Counted from the stretch's first letter, positions 25,845 through 35,733 are shown. The stretch is 64,000 nt of DNA from Amphibacillus marinus (GCF_900110345.1 NZ_FODJ01000012.1:1-64000); one strand, 5' to 3'. The notes: generated by a model from the letters alone, not told the origin. Made by a program: numbers and translations.

Positions 25845-27578
25845 CTACTGTTTAAACTGTTGCTCGTATAAATGTGCATAAGCTCCTTCTTGGTTAATTA
25901 ATCCCTCATGTGTCCCTTCCTCAACTACAGCCCCGTCACTAAGGACGACAATGCGTTGGGCATTTTGAATCGTAGATAAACGGTGAGCAATGACTAAGGT
26001 CGTCCGTCCTTTAGCAAGCTTCTCCATGGAAGCTTTCACGATGTATTCACTCTCATTATCTAATGCACTTGTGGCCTCATCTAAAATAAGGATAGGCGGA
26101 TTTTTCAAGAAAACCCGGGCAATACTGAGGCGCTGTTTTTGCCCGCCAGACAAGCGAACACCACGCTGACCGATATCGGAGTCATAGCCTTTGGGAAGAT
26201 TTATAATAAAATCGTGAGCATTGGCCTGCTTGGCCGCTTCAATTATTTGTTCATCAGTTGCAGCTGGATTACCATAGCGAATATTATCTTTAACTGAACC
26301 CGAAAACAGGTAAACGTCCTGCTGGACAATCCCGATCTGTTGACGAAGAGCGGTCAGGTCAATTTCTCGTACATCACAGCCATCAACCAGAATACAGCCC
26401 TCAGTTACATCATAGAAACGTGGAATTAATGCGCTGATTGTCGTTTTACCAGCACCAGAGGCACCAACTAAAGCAACATATTCACCAGGTGAAATTGTTA
26501 AATTAAGCTTTTTAAGCACCGCTAAGTCCGTGTTGTTATACTGAAAGGCAACCTGATTAAAGACAATCTCGCCACTTATCTGTAGCTGTTTGGGGTTTTG
26601 TGGATTTCTTATCTCTGCTTGGGTACCGATCAGCTCACTAAACCGTTGAAATCCAGTTAGCGCCTCCTGTAGCATGGAGCTAAATAACAGCATGCGCCTA
26701 ATTGGCGCAACTAGAAATTCAACATAGAGCATAAAGGCAATTAAGTCCGGAAGCTCAAGCGCCTGTTCCATAATCATGTTGGCACCAATTAGCACGACTG
26801 CAATGGTTATCGCTTGAATAAAACTTTCAACACCGGTATAGAGTACCGTTTCTGCTTGATAGGTTTCTTTTCTACTTGAAAAAAATTGGTTATTTCGTTG
26901 CTTAAATTTATTAATCTCAAGCTGTTCGTTAGCAAAGGATTGCACGACCCTAACACCAGATAAGCTATCTTCGACCTGGGCATGAATCTCAGCAATCTTT
27001 TCTTTATTGTCAAGCATCGTCTTATTTAGCTTTTTATTGTAAAGGTATGAAAACCAAGCCATAATCGGTAAAAATGCGATCACAATCAGGGATAGGCGCC
27101 AATTCATGATAAACAAAATAGAAAAAGCTCCAATAAAGCGGAAGCCAAACAAAATGATATCCTCAATTCCATGGTGATAAACCTCTGATACAGCATAAAG
27201 GTCATGACTAATCCGACTCATTAGCTCACCAGTTTTTGCTTGGTCAAAAAAAGAAAAGGACAAGCGTTGAATATGCTGAAATAAATCACCTCGAAGATCC
27301 TTCTCCATCCGCGCGCCTAACAAATGCCCTTTGTAATCAAGAAAACAACGACTTGCCTGCTGCAAAACGGTTATCGCAACCATAAGTAGGCCAACCCAAA
27401 ACACCTGAGCTTGCGCAACACTTAGATCAGCTGCCAGCATCTCTCCAGTTACATAGCGAACAAGCAATGGAAACATTAAGGCCAGAATAGTTGTCACAAA
27501 TGCACAGATTAACACAAAACTAAGCTGACTTAAATAAGGACGATAATAAGATAAAAACTGTTTAATTGGAAATTTCAT
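25845..27578 (-). CDS. ABC exporter, fused membrane and ATPase domains
   Basis: A 577-aa half-transporter of the MsbA/BmrA type: six membrane spans (residues 1-310), then the nucleotide-binding domain with Walker A GASGAGKTT, QQDVYLFSGSVKDNIRYGN, signature [16 protein letters not shown], Walker B ILILDEATSALD and the H-loop in VIAHRLST. It resembles B. subtilis YwjA-type exporters and would act as a homodimer. The exported compound (lipid or drug) is unknown. Stands alone between two terminators. Confidence 0.88.
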   Translation of the reverse strand: MKFPIKQFLSYYRPYLSQLSFVLICAFVTTILALMFPLLVRYVTGEMLAADLSVAQAQVFWVGLLMVAITVLQQASRCFLDYKGHLLGARMEKDLRGDLFQHIQRLSFSFFDQAKTGELMSRISHDLYAVSEVYHHGIEDIILFGFRFIGAFSILFIMNWRLSLIVIAFLPIMAWFSYLYNKKLNKTMLDNKEKIAEIHAQVEDSLSGVRVVQSFANEQLEINKFKQRNNQFFSSRKETYQAETVLYTGVESFIQAITIAVVLIGANMIMEQALELPDLIAFMLYVEFLVAPIRRMLLFSSMLQEALTGFQRFSELIGTQAEIRNPQNPKQLQISGEIVFNQVAFQYNNTDLAVLKKLNLTISPGEYVALVGASGAGKTTISALIPRFYDVTEGCILVDGCDVREIDLTALRQQIGIVQQDVYLFSGSVKDNIRYGNPAATDEQIIEAAKQANAHDFIINLPKGYDSDIGQRGVRLSGGQKQRLSIARVFLKNPPILILDEATSALDNESEYIVKASMEKLAKGRTTLVIAHRLSTIQNAQRIVVLSDGAVVEEGTHEGLINQEGAYAHLYEQQFKQ

Positions 27579-27812
27579 AAATGGATTAATCCCTTTCGTT
27601 AACTGGTTTTAAATAACGAAGGGTGATGAACCGTCTATCTGTTTCTAGTTAGCAAGGATCTCCCCTTCGTAAATCATGATGTTGATCATAGTCATTCTTA
27701 GCATGTCAATCATTCCTTTCAGTGTGTATTACTTCCTATTATAGAATCTGTGAATTTTTCCAGCAAGATTGATTATGGGATTTTTTTATTATATAAGAAA
27801 ATACCCACTATC

Positions 27813-27849
27813 GAAAAAAAGAGCTCCCCGAAATGGCTTCGAGGAACTG
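27813..27849 (-). terminator. Terminator of the hydantoinase-like operon
   Basis: Minus strand: AGTTCCTCGAA/TTTCGGGGAGCT hairpin followed by CTTTTTTT. Confidence 0.8.
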
Positions 27850-27867
27850 TTCGCGATCTTATTAAAA

Positions 27868-28545
27868 TTAAATGACGCCTTTTAGCTTGATCATTTGTTG
27901 ATAGATGCGCTCGCCGTGTAATGGGTTATAAGCATAGGCTAATAATACATCTAAAACAAATGGTGAAAAATTGAGCTTGTTCATTTGCTGAGCAAAGCTC
28001 ATGGCAGCAATTTCACTAGCCGCTCTAACCTGGCTACGATGCTTATAAAAAAGAAAGCGCCACAGGACAACTTGCTCCATTTGTGTGTAGACCTCTGCCT
28101 CTTCACACTCAATATGATGATAGAGCTCATGCGCTAAAATAATATCAGTTAATTGACTTGGCGAGACATGCAAGCACTCACCGAGCAGTTTACTTACCTT
28201 TGCAATCGGTTCGGTCATTAGCTCTATGCCTTTCGGTGGTGTATACAGCGCATAGCCAATTCGATTCGCCAGAGGTGCTGTATGATTAGCTTCAATCTGT
28301 AAACCATAAGACGCCACTAGCTGCGTAATTGAATAGTCTCCATGTATTTCCCTAACTGTTTCAGCCCACTGGTAGCCACAAGCTATAGAAGCAATAATGA
28401 TCCTGTGCTTCTCCTTTGTGGTGAACTTATTCTTTAGCAGATCCTGTTCAAACGCATACAGGCCCCAACACTGATCAGATACTTGACTAAGCTCTGCGAT
28501 AAGCTCGGGTAAGGACTGGTTAGGTTTGTTTAATATTTGCGGCAA
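27868..28545 (-). CDS. Unrecognised protein with HELYH metal-site motif
   Basis: A 225-aa cytosolic-looking protein of unknown family. The segment ILAHELYHHIECEEAE contains HExxH (139-143), the zinc-binding motif of many metallopeptidases; Glu147 or Glu149 could be a third ligand. No signal peptide. It starts with TTG at 28543-28545 after AGAGGTGA and overlaps the end of the hydantoinase-like gene by 26 nt, so it is translationally coupled to it. That tight coupling suggests a partner or processing role. Function not assigned. Confidence 0.7.
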   Translation of the reverse strand: MPQILNKPNQSLPELIAELSQVSDQCWGLYAFEQDLLKNKFTTKEKHRIIIASIACGYQWAETVREIHGDYSITQLVASYGLQIEANHTAPLANRIGYALYTPPKGIELMTEPIAKVSKLLGECLHVSPSQLTDIILAHELYHHIECEEAEVYTQMEQVVLWRFLFYKHRSQVRAASEIAAMSFAQQMNKLNFSPFVLDVLLAYAYNPLHGERIYQQMIKLKGVI

Positions 28546-30649
28546 TAATCATCACCTCTTGAGACGGTTCTAGCGTAGAAACCTCTAATTCTGTTAACAG
28601 CTTTAGCTGATCAAACTCAGTCGCGGTAAAGTCAGTTACTTTAGCGCCTAAACAGAGATAGAAGTCAGGTCGAGCAATGAGCTCGGTTTGATAAACCGCC
28701 ATCTCCTCCCACAGCCTTTCTAGTTCGACTAAATAGTTTTCAGCGGTTGTGAGCGTACACATCGCATGACCACGCTGAACCTTAATAAAGCCTTTCTTAT
28801 CAATAATTCGAATCGCCCCAGCACCTTTTTCATTTACATCCGCACCATACACGTAAAAGAATTTAGTTGAAGCAAGTAGCTTTGTTTCTTGCTCCGAGAC
28901 GCGTAGATCCTCGGCTGCGATTTCTCTGGCTTCATTCGTGTCAACCTCTTTTGTTAAATCTGTTGCTTTCACTTCAGTTGAGCCCGTGGCTATTGCCGTT
29001 ACCTTTGACGTTTGGGGGTCAATCTCGACATGGACCTCTACTGACTCTGGTGTCGCACCCGATTCGATTGCCTTATTAGCGGCCTCATTTTTAATAAACC
29101 GGATATCATCGGTACTTGGCGATGGCATAATGCGTTCCACAACATCTCTGACCATAGCCAAAGCTACACCGATCGATGAAACGACCTCAGCATTTTCTGG
29201 AATCGAATACTTTACACCCATTTTTCCACTAAAATAGACAATTAAAGAAGCAGCCCCACCACCTACTCCAACTAAAGAAATCTGATCTTTTTCCAGCTTA
29301 TATTTATCAGCTAACTCTAAAATAATCGGCGCGATCTTTGCATAGGCCTTCTCCATAATCTGCTTAGCAATATCCTCAACAGTCGTCTCACAGTAGTCTG
29401 CTAATACCTGCATCGCACATCTGGCTGATTCAACATTCCCATAAGAGAAGTGGTCTGGACTTACTAAGCCAAGGACATTGGCGGCACAAGAGTTGGTAAT
29501 GGTCACTTCCTCACCATCCGCCAACACAACTTTGACATAATCAGCTGGATCACCCTCCTTAGGAGAGAAAAATAACAGCTGTGGCTGTTTCATTTTATCA
29601 GTTTCAGTAAACACAGCATAATCAAGTCCAGCAATATGAGCAGAGCGAGGACCGACATCAACGATTCCTGACTTATCTGCACGAACCATTGATCCCCCGG
29701 CAACACCTAACACCCGCACATCAAGCGAGGAGATATAGGTAGCGTGTCCGCCCACTATTGAATAATCAATCGCTGGACGCCCATTCTTAATGACTCCGAT
29801 ATTAGTAGTCGTCCCACCTACCTCAAAATAAACACCATTAGATGCTCTTAAGTACATGAGCGACCCCATTACCGAGGCTGCTGGGCCAGAAAGCATCGTA
29901 AGAACAGGGCGTTTCTTCATTTCATTAATTTCCATGACACCACCGTCACCACGCATAATCATCAGCGGCACATGCACACCTGCCTCACGTACCGATGACT
30001 CTGTTGAGGTGGCTGTGTCAAGCATCTTCGGTAAAATAGAGGCATTAATAACGGCTGTTCGTGTCCGTCTCGTTAAACCATAAAGCTTTGTCATATCAGA
30101 AGCCATTGTTGTTGGCATTCCCTGATTTGCTGCAGCTTGATAAACAAGCTGCTCAGGCGTACCGTCATCTACACCAAAGGCCATTGAGGATACGAGCACC
30201 TTTGCCTGCTCACCCTTCAGTTGTTCAATCGTCTCTTCCACTTTGTTTGCCGATAAGCTTTTTAAAGGAAGGAACGAATTCGCAACATGAATATGCTTCT
30301 GATTCCCTAGATCAATATCCGAAATGCGTAGCTGGCGTTTAGCAAGAAAGCCCTCAACCCCTCCCTTGGACATACCAATAACGCCAACCTTAGCCACATC
30401 ACCTTCAATAAGGGCATTGGTCGCTTGTGTTGTAGAGTGAGCCACAAAGACAACATCCTCAGGACTGATCTGATTTTCTACCAAGCAATTCTGAAAGGAT
30501 TGTACGACACCGGCGGCTACTCCTCTGCAATCGTCATGCGTTGTTTTTACAGAAGACTTCCCAATGATTTCGTGAGTAGCATTATCAATTGCGACCGCCT
30601 TCGTATGTGTTCCACCTACGTCTATTCCCATTCTTACTGACCGTTTCAT
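28520..30649 (-). CDS. Hydantoinase/oxoprolinase-like protein (HyuA family)
   Basis: A 709-aa protein with N-terminal actin-like ATPase motif GIDVGGTHTKAV (9-20), VAHSTTQATNALIEG, the hydantoinase A core with MRGDGGVM, LSGPAASVMGSL and FEVGGTTTNIG, and GVGGGAASL near residue 480. HyuA-type proteins open hydantoin or 5-oxoproline rings with ATP, normally with a HyuB partner. No hyuB gene is visible in the window. ATG after AAGGAGA. Located between a permease and the HELYH gene in one operon. Confidence 0.85.
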   Translation of the reverse strand: MKRSVRMGIDVGGTHTKAVAIDNATHEIIGKSSVKTTHDDCRGVAAGVVQSFQNCLVENQISPEDVVFVAHSTTQATNALIEGDVAKVGVIGMSKGGVEGFLAKRQLRISDIDLGNQKHIHVANSFLPLKSLSANKVEETIEQLKGEQAKVLVSSMAFGVDDGTPEQLVYQAAANQGMPTTMASDMTKLYGLTRRTRTAVINASILPKMLDTATSTESSVREAGVHVPLMIMRGDGGVMEINEMKKRPVLTMLSGPAASVMGSLMYLRASNGVYFEVGGTTTNIGVIKNGRPAIDYSIVGGHATYISSLDVRVLGVAGGSMVRADKSGIVDVGPRSAHIAGLDYAVFTETDKMKQPQLLFFSPKEGDPADYVKVVLADGEEVTITNSCAANVLGLVSPDHFSYGNVESARCAMQVLADYCETTVEDIAKQIMEKAYAKIAPIILELADKYKLEKDQISLVGVGGGAASLIVYFSGKMGVKYSIPENAEVVSSIGVALAMVRDVVERIMPSPSTDDIRFIKNEAANKAIESGATPESVEVHVEIDPQTSKVTAIATGSTEVKATDLTKEVDTNEAREIAAEDLRVSEQETKLLASTKFFYVYGADVNEKGAGAIRIIDKKGFIKVQRGHAMCTLTTAENYLVELERLWEEMAVYQTELIARPDFYLCLGAKVTDFTATEFDQLKLLTELEVSTLEPSQEVMIIAANIKQT

Positions 30650-30729
30650 AAAATTGTCTCCTTACTTACTCGTTTAGTTACACGCCCTATTTTTTTATAA
30701 TTATTTCCGAATGTGCAAAAATGACTGAA

Positions 30730-32082
30730 TTAGTTTGTTACGCCTGATATATATAAGATGTAAACAATAACACACATAATAACGCCAATAATCCAACCAG
30801 CTGGAATGGATCGCTTCATAAAGTCACGCGAGGAAACCTTTGAATAACTTAGGCCCCAAGCAACCCAGGATTGGGTAATGTCTAAATGCTGAGGTCCAAT
30901 TGTTGTAATAGCAAATAACGGGTACAGGAATTGCACCGGTAAAGCTGGATTGGCTGCGACGATAACGGCTAAAATAGCTGAACCACTTCCAACTAAATTC
31001 ATTGGGCCCCGGAAGAATCCAAGTGGTGTAAGAACCGCAAAGACAATAGCTAGCGCAAGAATGCTCGTCGGTATAATATTCCCAATGATGGCAGTGAAAT
31101 AAGGCGCAGCATAGCCAGCAGCATTATTGAACATGGATAAGGTTAAAAGAAACCCAACCATTGGCGCAACATCAATCGCTCCATCGGTAAACAGCTTGGC
31201 AAATCTTCGACAAACCTCTTTATAGCCACCACTAATCTTCCCAGTCGTCACCATTGCAAAAACGCCTGCTATAATAAACCCTAAAATAATTGGAACATCT
31301 AATACAACAACACCAATGACAGGGAGCAGGACTGAAATCCAAGAAATAGCAGGTGCATTTTCTGTCGCAGTTGTTTCATGCATATTAACTGCCCAGGCAT
31401 AGGCTTTCTTTTTATTCATTGATAAATTAGCTATAACTAGAACCACAACTAAGCTGACAACCATTCCAGTAATTCCAACAAGGAAATAATCATTGTATGT
31501 GTAATTTTCGGCAGCAGGGTTAAAGCCTGCATATATTGTTTGATATTGAATGAAATTAACGATGTTAGCAAAGATCCCGGCCATAATTGAACCCATAAAG
31601 CTAAAGAGGGCTATTGGTCCAGGTATACCTAACGATAGTAGGATTGGTAGCACAATAACGGCAATTGAAATAACAGGTCCAATCCCAGTCATCGACATAA
31701 AGATAATTGCAGTAATCACGCAAAGAAGCCCCATTGTAATACGTGGTTTATCTCCGCCTAACTCAACTACTTTTCTAATTAGGGTAGCGGCAATACCTGT
31801 CTCGACTAATATCCGACCAAAGAAAGCCCCAAAGAAGACATTGACCAGAATAGCACGCGCATAATCACCCGGTCCATTAGCAAAAACGGTAGTCAGCACG
31901 TCAATTAACGACTGCCCCTCCATTGATGGTGTTGGCGCCAGCCAATTACCTATTAATGCAAGTACAACCCAAATTGTTGCCATGATTGCAAAGCCAACCA
32001 TTAGATTAAAGCCTTTAACACAATACCAAACCATTAAGAAAAAAGATGCAATAAGTAAAATACCAATAATAATTTCAACCAA
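30730..32082 (-). CDS. Ion-transporter-superfamily permease (CitMHS/GntP-like)
   Basis: A 450-aa membrane protein with about twelve hydrophobic segments. Features such as VNVFFGAFFGRILVETGIA, SMTGIGPVISIAVIVLPILLSLG and GSIMAGIFANIVNF are like those of GntP/citrate-type carriers that take up organic anions. First gene of the operon with the HyuA-like protein, so it probably imports its substrate, perhaps a hydantoin, oxoproline or related carboxylate; this is inference. Starts with TTG at 32080-32082 after GGAGGG. Confidence 0.78.
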   Translation of the reverse strand: MVEIIIGILLIASFFLMVWYCVKGFNLMVGFAIMATIWVVLALIGNWLAPTPSMEGQSLIDVLTTVFANGPGDYARAILVNVFFGAFFGRILVETGIAATLIRKVVELGGDKPRITMGLLCVITAIIFMSMTGIGPVISIAVIVLPILLSLGIPGPIALFSFMGSIMAGIFANIVNFIQYQTIYAGFNPAAENYTYNDYFLVGITGMVVSLVVVLVIANLSMNKKKAYAWAVNMHETTATENAPAISWISVLLPVIGVVVLDVPIILGFIIAGVFAMVTTGKISGGYKEVCRRFAKLFTDGAIDVAPMVGFLLTLSMFNNAAGYAAPYFTAIIGNIIPTSILALAIVFAVLTPLGFFRGPMNLVGSGSAILAVIVAANPALPVQFLYPLFAITTIGPQHLDITQSWVAWGLSYSKVSSRDFMKRSIPAGWIIGVIMCVIVYILYISGVTN

Positions 32083-32225
32083 TTTAAACCCTCCATTTTT
32101 AAAAAGCTCTGATCGAAACAGTTAAATTTTGTGCGTAAATTCACATACATAATAAAAGTGATTTGCTATTCTTGTCAGTTAAAGCTAATCAGATCACCAC
32201 CTAGTAGAACTGTTAAATTATTGAT

Positions 32226-32243
32226 AAACTGATATATCAGTTT
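32226..32243. promoter_or_regulatory. 18-bp palindromic operator, probably for the GntR regulator
   Basis: AAACTGATATATCAGTTT is a perfect palindrome placed just downstream of the -10 of the permease promoter, where a bound repressor would block transcription. A near copy lies at 33257-33275 before the gntR gene. Confidence 0.75.
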
Positions 32244-32251
32244 GCCCCTTA

Positions 32252-32279
32252 AGTATAGCGCTTACATTTTAAAAATCAA
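32252..32279 (-). promoter_or_regulatory. Permease-hydantoinase operon promoter with cre-like site
   Basis: Minus strand: TTGATT (32274-32279), 16 nt, TATACT (32252-32257). Overlapping it, TGTAAGCGCTATAC (32253-32266) matches the CcpA cre consensus TGWAANCGNTNWCA at 12 of 14 positions, so carbon catabolite repression is plausible. The rest of the 375-nt gap 32083-32457 holds the operator and a terminator. Confidence 0.65.
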
Positions 32280-32411
32280 GGTTTTTTTTGTAAAATATTT
32301 TTTCTTTTTTTACAAACACCATACATGTTTTTATAAACGTTGCATAGCGCTGCTGTTAGCTATTGAGCTTACAGGCATAAGCGTAAAGGTAATCAGACTG
32401 TATCAGTATAT

Positions 32412-32447
32412 AAAAAACCCTAATCTATAGCGTGCTTAGATTAAGGT
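32412..32447 (-). terminator. Terminator behind gntR
   Basis: Minus strand: CCTTAATCTA/TAGATTAGGG stem with one mismatch and a 9-nt loop, followed by six T. Confidence 0.75.
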
Positions 32448-32457
32448 TAACTGTTTG

Positions 32458-33132
32458 TTATAGGTTTCCATCTGAGAAATAGGACGGGTAGTGATCGAGT
32501 AGACTTTGTTTTTCTTCTGTCATCTCATGCAAGTGAAGGGATAGTAAAAAGGAGCTTTCTTCTAGGTTCTGCTCAATAATTGAATTTAAGATTGCGCGAT
32601 GCTGGTCAATGATCTGCTCCCACTCTATTGACTTCAGGTTAAGACGTAGCCATCGGAAGCGATCTAAATGAACATTATTTACTTCGAGCCATTCCCAGAC
32701 CTCTTCTTTACCAGCAATCTTAAAAAACATTTTATGAAAAACATTATCAAGCTCAAAAAATTTATGTTTGTCTTGTTCACGCATCGCCTGCTCTTGTGCT
32801 AACAATATTGCCTCTAAGCTATCCTTGTCATCCTTGGAAAAGCCAGCACAGCATTCCATTGCAATTAAACGCTCAATATTTTCTCTGACAAACCGCGCAT
32901 TGGCGGCTGACTTTAAATTAATTTTTGAAATATACGTTCCACTCTGGGGAACGGCATAGATCAACCCATCTTTCCGAAGCTGAATTAGTGCTTCACGAAT
33001 TGGGGTCCGACCAATCTGCATTTGCTGCTCCAACTGCTTCCAGGATACTTTAGTTCCTGGCTTTAAGACATCAAACAGAATCTGTTGTCTAATTTCACTA
33101 TAGGCTTGTTCAAATAGGCTTTTATCCTCCAT
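32458..33132 (-). CDS. GntR-family regulator, FCD type
   Basis: A 224-aa regulator: N-terminal winged helix with ARREIRQQILFDVLKPG-like region (YSEIRQQILFDVLKPGTKVSW), QMQIGRTPIREALIQLRKDGLI and a wing, followed by a helical FCD ligand domain with metal-ligand candidates FELDNVFHKMFF and the late His residues (LHLHEM). These proteins usually repress an adjacent catabolic operon and respond to an organic acid. Two copies of an AAACTGATATATCAGTTT-like site flank the gene, consistent with control of the permease operon and of itself. Confidence 0.87.
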   Translation of the reverse strand: MEDKSLFEQAYSEIRQQILFDVLKPGTKVSWKQLEQQMQIGRTPIREALIQLRKDGLIYAVPQSGTYISKINLKSAANARFVRENIERLIAMECCAGFSKDDKDSLEAILLAQEQAMREQDKHKFFELDNVFHKMFFKIAGKEEVWEWLEVNNVHLDRFRWLRLNLKSIEWEQIIDQHRAILNSIIEQNLEESSFLLSLHLHEMTEEKQSLLDHYPSYFSDGNL

Positions 33133-33256
33133 ATTAGTAGCCTTTCCTTTCTTTTCACACGTTTTTAATAATCGGTAACTATAATACGATCTCTTCTTAT
33201 CGTAATTACACGCTTACATCGGTTCCAAACTAAATGAATTCTGTATTAATAAGTTT

Positions 33257-33275
33257 AAACTAATATATCAGGTTT
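33257..33275. promoter_or_regulatory. Second GntR-type operator
   Basis: AAACTAATATATCAGGTTT differs from the operator at 32226-32243 by one substitution and one insertion. It lies upstream of gntR, about 125 nt from its start, suggesting autoregulation. Confidence 0.55.
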
Positions 33276-33337
33276 TGCTACACTAAAATGACGCAAGCGT
33301 TATTTATAGCCTGCGCCTCTGTAAAAATGCAGCTTTA

Positions 33338-34009
33338 TTAGACAATTTCAGCTGCATTCTGAAATACGATATTTCTTGATAAAATGACTGGCTTGCTGGT
33401 ATGCTGACTTACTAGCTCTTTCATTGCTTTGGTATAACCGATACAGTCAAGTACAATTGCTTGAACGTTGGTCTGCTCTAACAGACTAACAGCCTTAATT
33501 AAAGCTTGTTCTGAGAAGTCATAAGGGGAGCAGTTGGCACAGATAGCCTCAAATCCAGCCTGTGACCATTTTTGTTTAATCGATTCTTCTTGATCCTTTA
33601 GTGGAATAATGACCCCCATCACCCCTTTGTTGCGAAACAGTCCTTGAGCAGCGTGATTTAACAGGTAATCTGGATAAATAATCGGTGCTTGTGACTGAAA
33701 TGGTTTAAACGCACCTGTACACGCTAACACAATTAAATCAATATTTTCTTCATTTAATTGGCTGATTATTTGCTGGACAATCGGGGTAATTTTTTCTTTC
33801 GCCATGACCGCAGAGGTGCCATCGCGCAATTTAGATACTAAGGTTGTCTCATGCGCTTCTGGCTTTAAACGTGCTAAGTCAGCCTGATCGATGTCATCAA
33901 GCACACCACGCTGAATAAACGTCACATCATGTGAGAAAAACCGCTCAACCTCAGGAAATAGGTCCGTTCTTGGTGCTTGTCCGATGGTAATAATACCTAC
34001 CTTTTTCAT
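33338..34009 (-). CDS. AroM-family protein
   Basis: A 223-aa cytosolic protein of the AroM family, related in fold to Asp/Glu/hydantoin racemases. Typical opening KKVGIITIGQAPRTDL; candidate catalytic cysteines occur in VLACTGAF and VLDCIGYT. The biochemical role of AroM is not settled. It lies 86 nt after the binding-protein gene in the same direction and in the same divergent cluster as DUF1177, so it likely belongs to this peptide or amide catabolic module. ATG after AAGGAGA. Confidence 0.85.
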   Translation of the reverse strand: MKKVGIITIGQAPRTDLFPEVERFFSHDVTFIQRGVLDDIDQADLARLKPEAHETTLVSKLRDGTSAVMAKEKITPIVQQIISQLNEENIDLIVLACTGAFKPFQSQAPIIYPDYLLNHAAQGLFRNKGVMGVIIPLKDQEESIKQKWSQAGFEAICANCSPYDFSEQALIKAVSLLEQTNVQAIVLDCIGYTKAMKELVSQHTSKPVILSRNIVFQNAAEIV

Positions 34010-34095
34010 CTTAATTAATCTCCTTTCGAATTAGATGCACTAATTAGTATTAAAGTTAAAAGAAGCAGGTATAATACCCGCTTCCCTTAGCTCAG

Positions 34096-35697
34096 CTATT
34101 CAGTTATGGAAATATTAACACCGTTTGGACTAACGACATAGATTGAACCATCCGGTGAGAGATTAAAGCCATTAACCTTTGGATTAATACCTGTTGCAAT
34201 TTCAAGGTTATCAAATTCAATCGTTGCGTAGTCATTCATAATCTCAGTAACAGCCTCTTGATAGAGCTCAGCCCGTTCAGCTTGTTCAACTGTTTCGGTA
34301 AGCGCACGATCTAATAGTTCGTCTACTACATCACTTTGATACCCTTTACCATTACCATTAGAACCGTGTTGATCACTGTGGAATCTTGGATTCAGGAAGA
34401 AATACGGATCAGGGTACCAGGACCAACCCCCAATATTCAGTGGCGCATTATTACTAGAAACCGTTTCAGTTAACGTACCCCATTCAGAAACTTGAATGTT
34501 AACATCAATATTTAAATTTTCTTTCATTTGATTTTGGAAGATCGTTGCATAGTTTGTCCGTGTCTCGAGCACATACAAATCAATTGCAAATCCACCAGCA
34601 TAATCTGTTTCATCTAGTATTTGCTTAGCCTCTTCTGGATCATAAGTAGCCTTCAACGACTCAAAGGAATCATCATAGCCCCATGATCCTTGAGGAAGGG
34701 GACCATTTGCCACAACGGCACCACCCCATTGGTGAACACCTTGAACGATCTCTTCAACATTGGTAGCTTTAAAAATTGCTTCCCTTACCTTAGGGTCAGC
34801 CGTTGGGCCTTGCTGACTGTTCATATCGAGATACGTGATCGAGAGACCAGGAGTTGAAAGTAATTCAAAATTGTCATCCTGACTAATCACTTCTCGGTTT
34901 TGCCCTCTAATATCCGTTGCAATATCAACATCTCCAGAGCGGAGAGCGTTGGTCATCATCGCTTGATCTGTAATGAATTTATAGCTCACACCATCAAGGT
35001 GCGGTTCTTCACCCCAATAATTATCATGTTTAACCAAGTCAACCTGTTGGTCTGTTTGCCAGTTGTCTAAGATAAAGGGACCTGTACCGATTAAATGTGA
35101 ACCAAACTGATCACCCCAGCCCTCTACTTCCTCTTCTGGCACAATAATGTTACCCTGATCCGTTAGCATTGCAAGTAGGGCAGAGTTAGGTTCTTCTAAA
35201 TGAATAACAACTTCATATTCACCTGTGACCTCGACACTTTCGACACCTGCTAAACGATTCTGCGCTGACGTTTCAGCAGAACGTTCTAAGCTATATTTGA
35301 CATCTTCAGCAGTCATGAGTCGACCGTCTTGGTACTCACCTGGCTGAAAGTAGACATTTTCCCTAATTGAGAATGTATAAGACATCATATCATCAGCAGC
35401 TTCCCAATCAGTCGCTAATGAAGGAACGAAGCTCTGCAAATCTTGATCATAAACAATGAGTGTGTCTGCAATTGATCGCATAATTTGCGATTCATACACA
35501 CCGGTATAAAGCGTTGGATCTAAGGTAGCTGCGTTGGAGGATAGGCCAATGATTAAGTTTCCACCTGATGTTGGTGTTTCTTGATTTGGTTCCTCTTCAG
35601 TCCCTTCCTCAGTACTGTCCTCATTTGTTCCACATGCTACTAACACTGTTACGAGTACTAAAAACAAAACCAAAAGCCGACTTTTAAATATACTCAT
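34096..35697 (-). CDS. Peptide-binding lipoprotein, solute-binding family 5 (second system)
   Basis: A 533-aa lipoprotein with lipobox LVAC and an acidic linker. SBP_bac_5 features are LDPTLYTGVYESQIMRSIADTL, MSYTFSIRENVYFQ, LMTAEDVKYSLERS, LIGTGPFILDNWQ and VVDELLDRALTETVEQAERAELYQEA. The ATG at 35695-35697 follows AAGGAGAGG; the longer frame, which would place the signal peptide internally, is rejected. It is divergent from the permease and ATPase genes of the same importer. Ligand unknown. Confidence 0.87.
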   Translation of the reverse strand: MSIFKSRLLVLFLVLVTVLVACGTNEDSTEEGTEEEPNQETPTSGGNLIIGLSSNAATLDPTLYTGVYESQIMRSIADTLIVYDQDLQSFVPSLATDWEAADDMMSYTFSIRENVYFQPGEYQDGRLMTAEDVKYSLERSAETSAQNRLAGVESVEVTGEYEVVIHLEEPNSALLAMLTDQGNIIVPEEEVEGWGDQFGSHLIGTGPFILDNWQTDQQVDLVKHDNYWGEEPHLDGVSYKFITDQAMMTNALRSGDVDIATDIRGQNREVISQDDNFELLSTPGLSITYLDMNSQQGPTADPKVREAIFKATNVEEIVQGVHQWGGAVVANGPLPQGSWGYDDSFESLKATYDPEEAKQILDETDYAGGFAIDLYVLETRTNYATIFQNQMKENLNIDVNIQVSEWGTLTETVSSNNAPLNIGGWSWYPDPYFFLNPRFHSDQHGSNGNGKGYQSDVVDELLDRALTETVEQAERAELYQEAVTEIMNDYATIEFDNLEIATGINPKVNGFNLSPDGSIYVVSPNGVNISITE

Positions 35698-35733
35698 AAA
35701 AACCTCTCCTTCATTTTGTTTCATATAGTGGTA

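Noticed and set aside
33206-33220. cre-like TGTAAGCG upstream of gntR
   Set aside because: Only the left half matches; the right half departs from the consensus at the key T.
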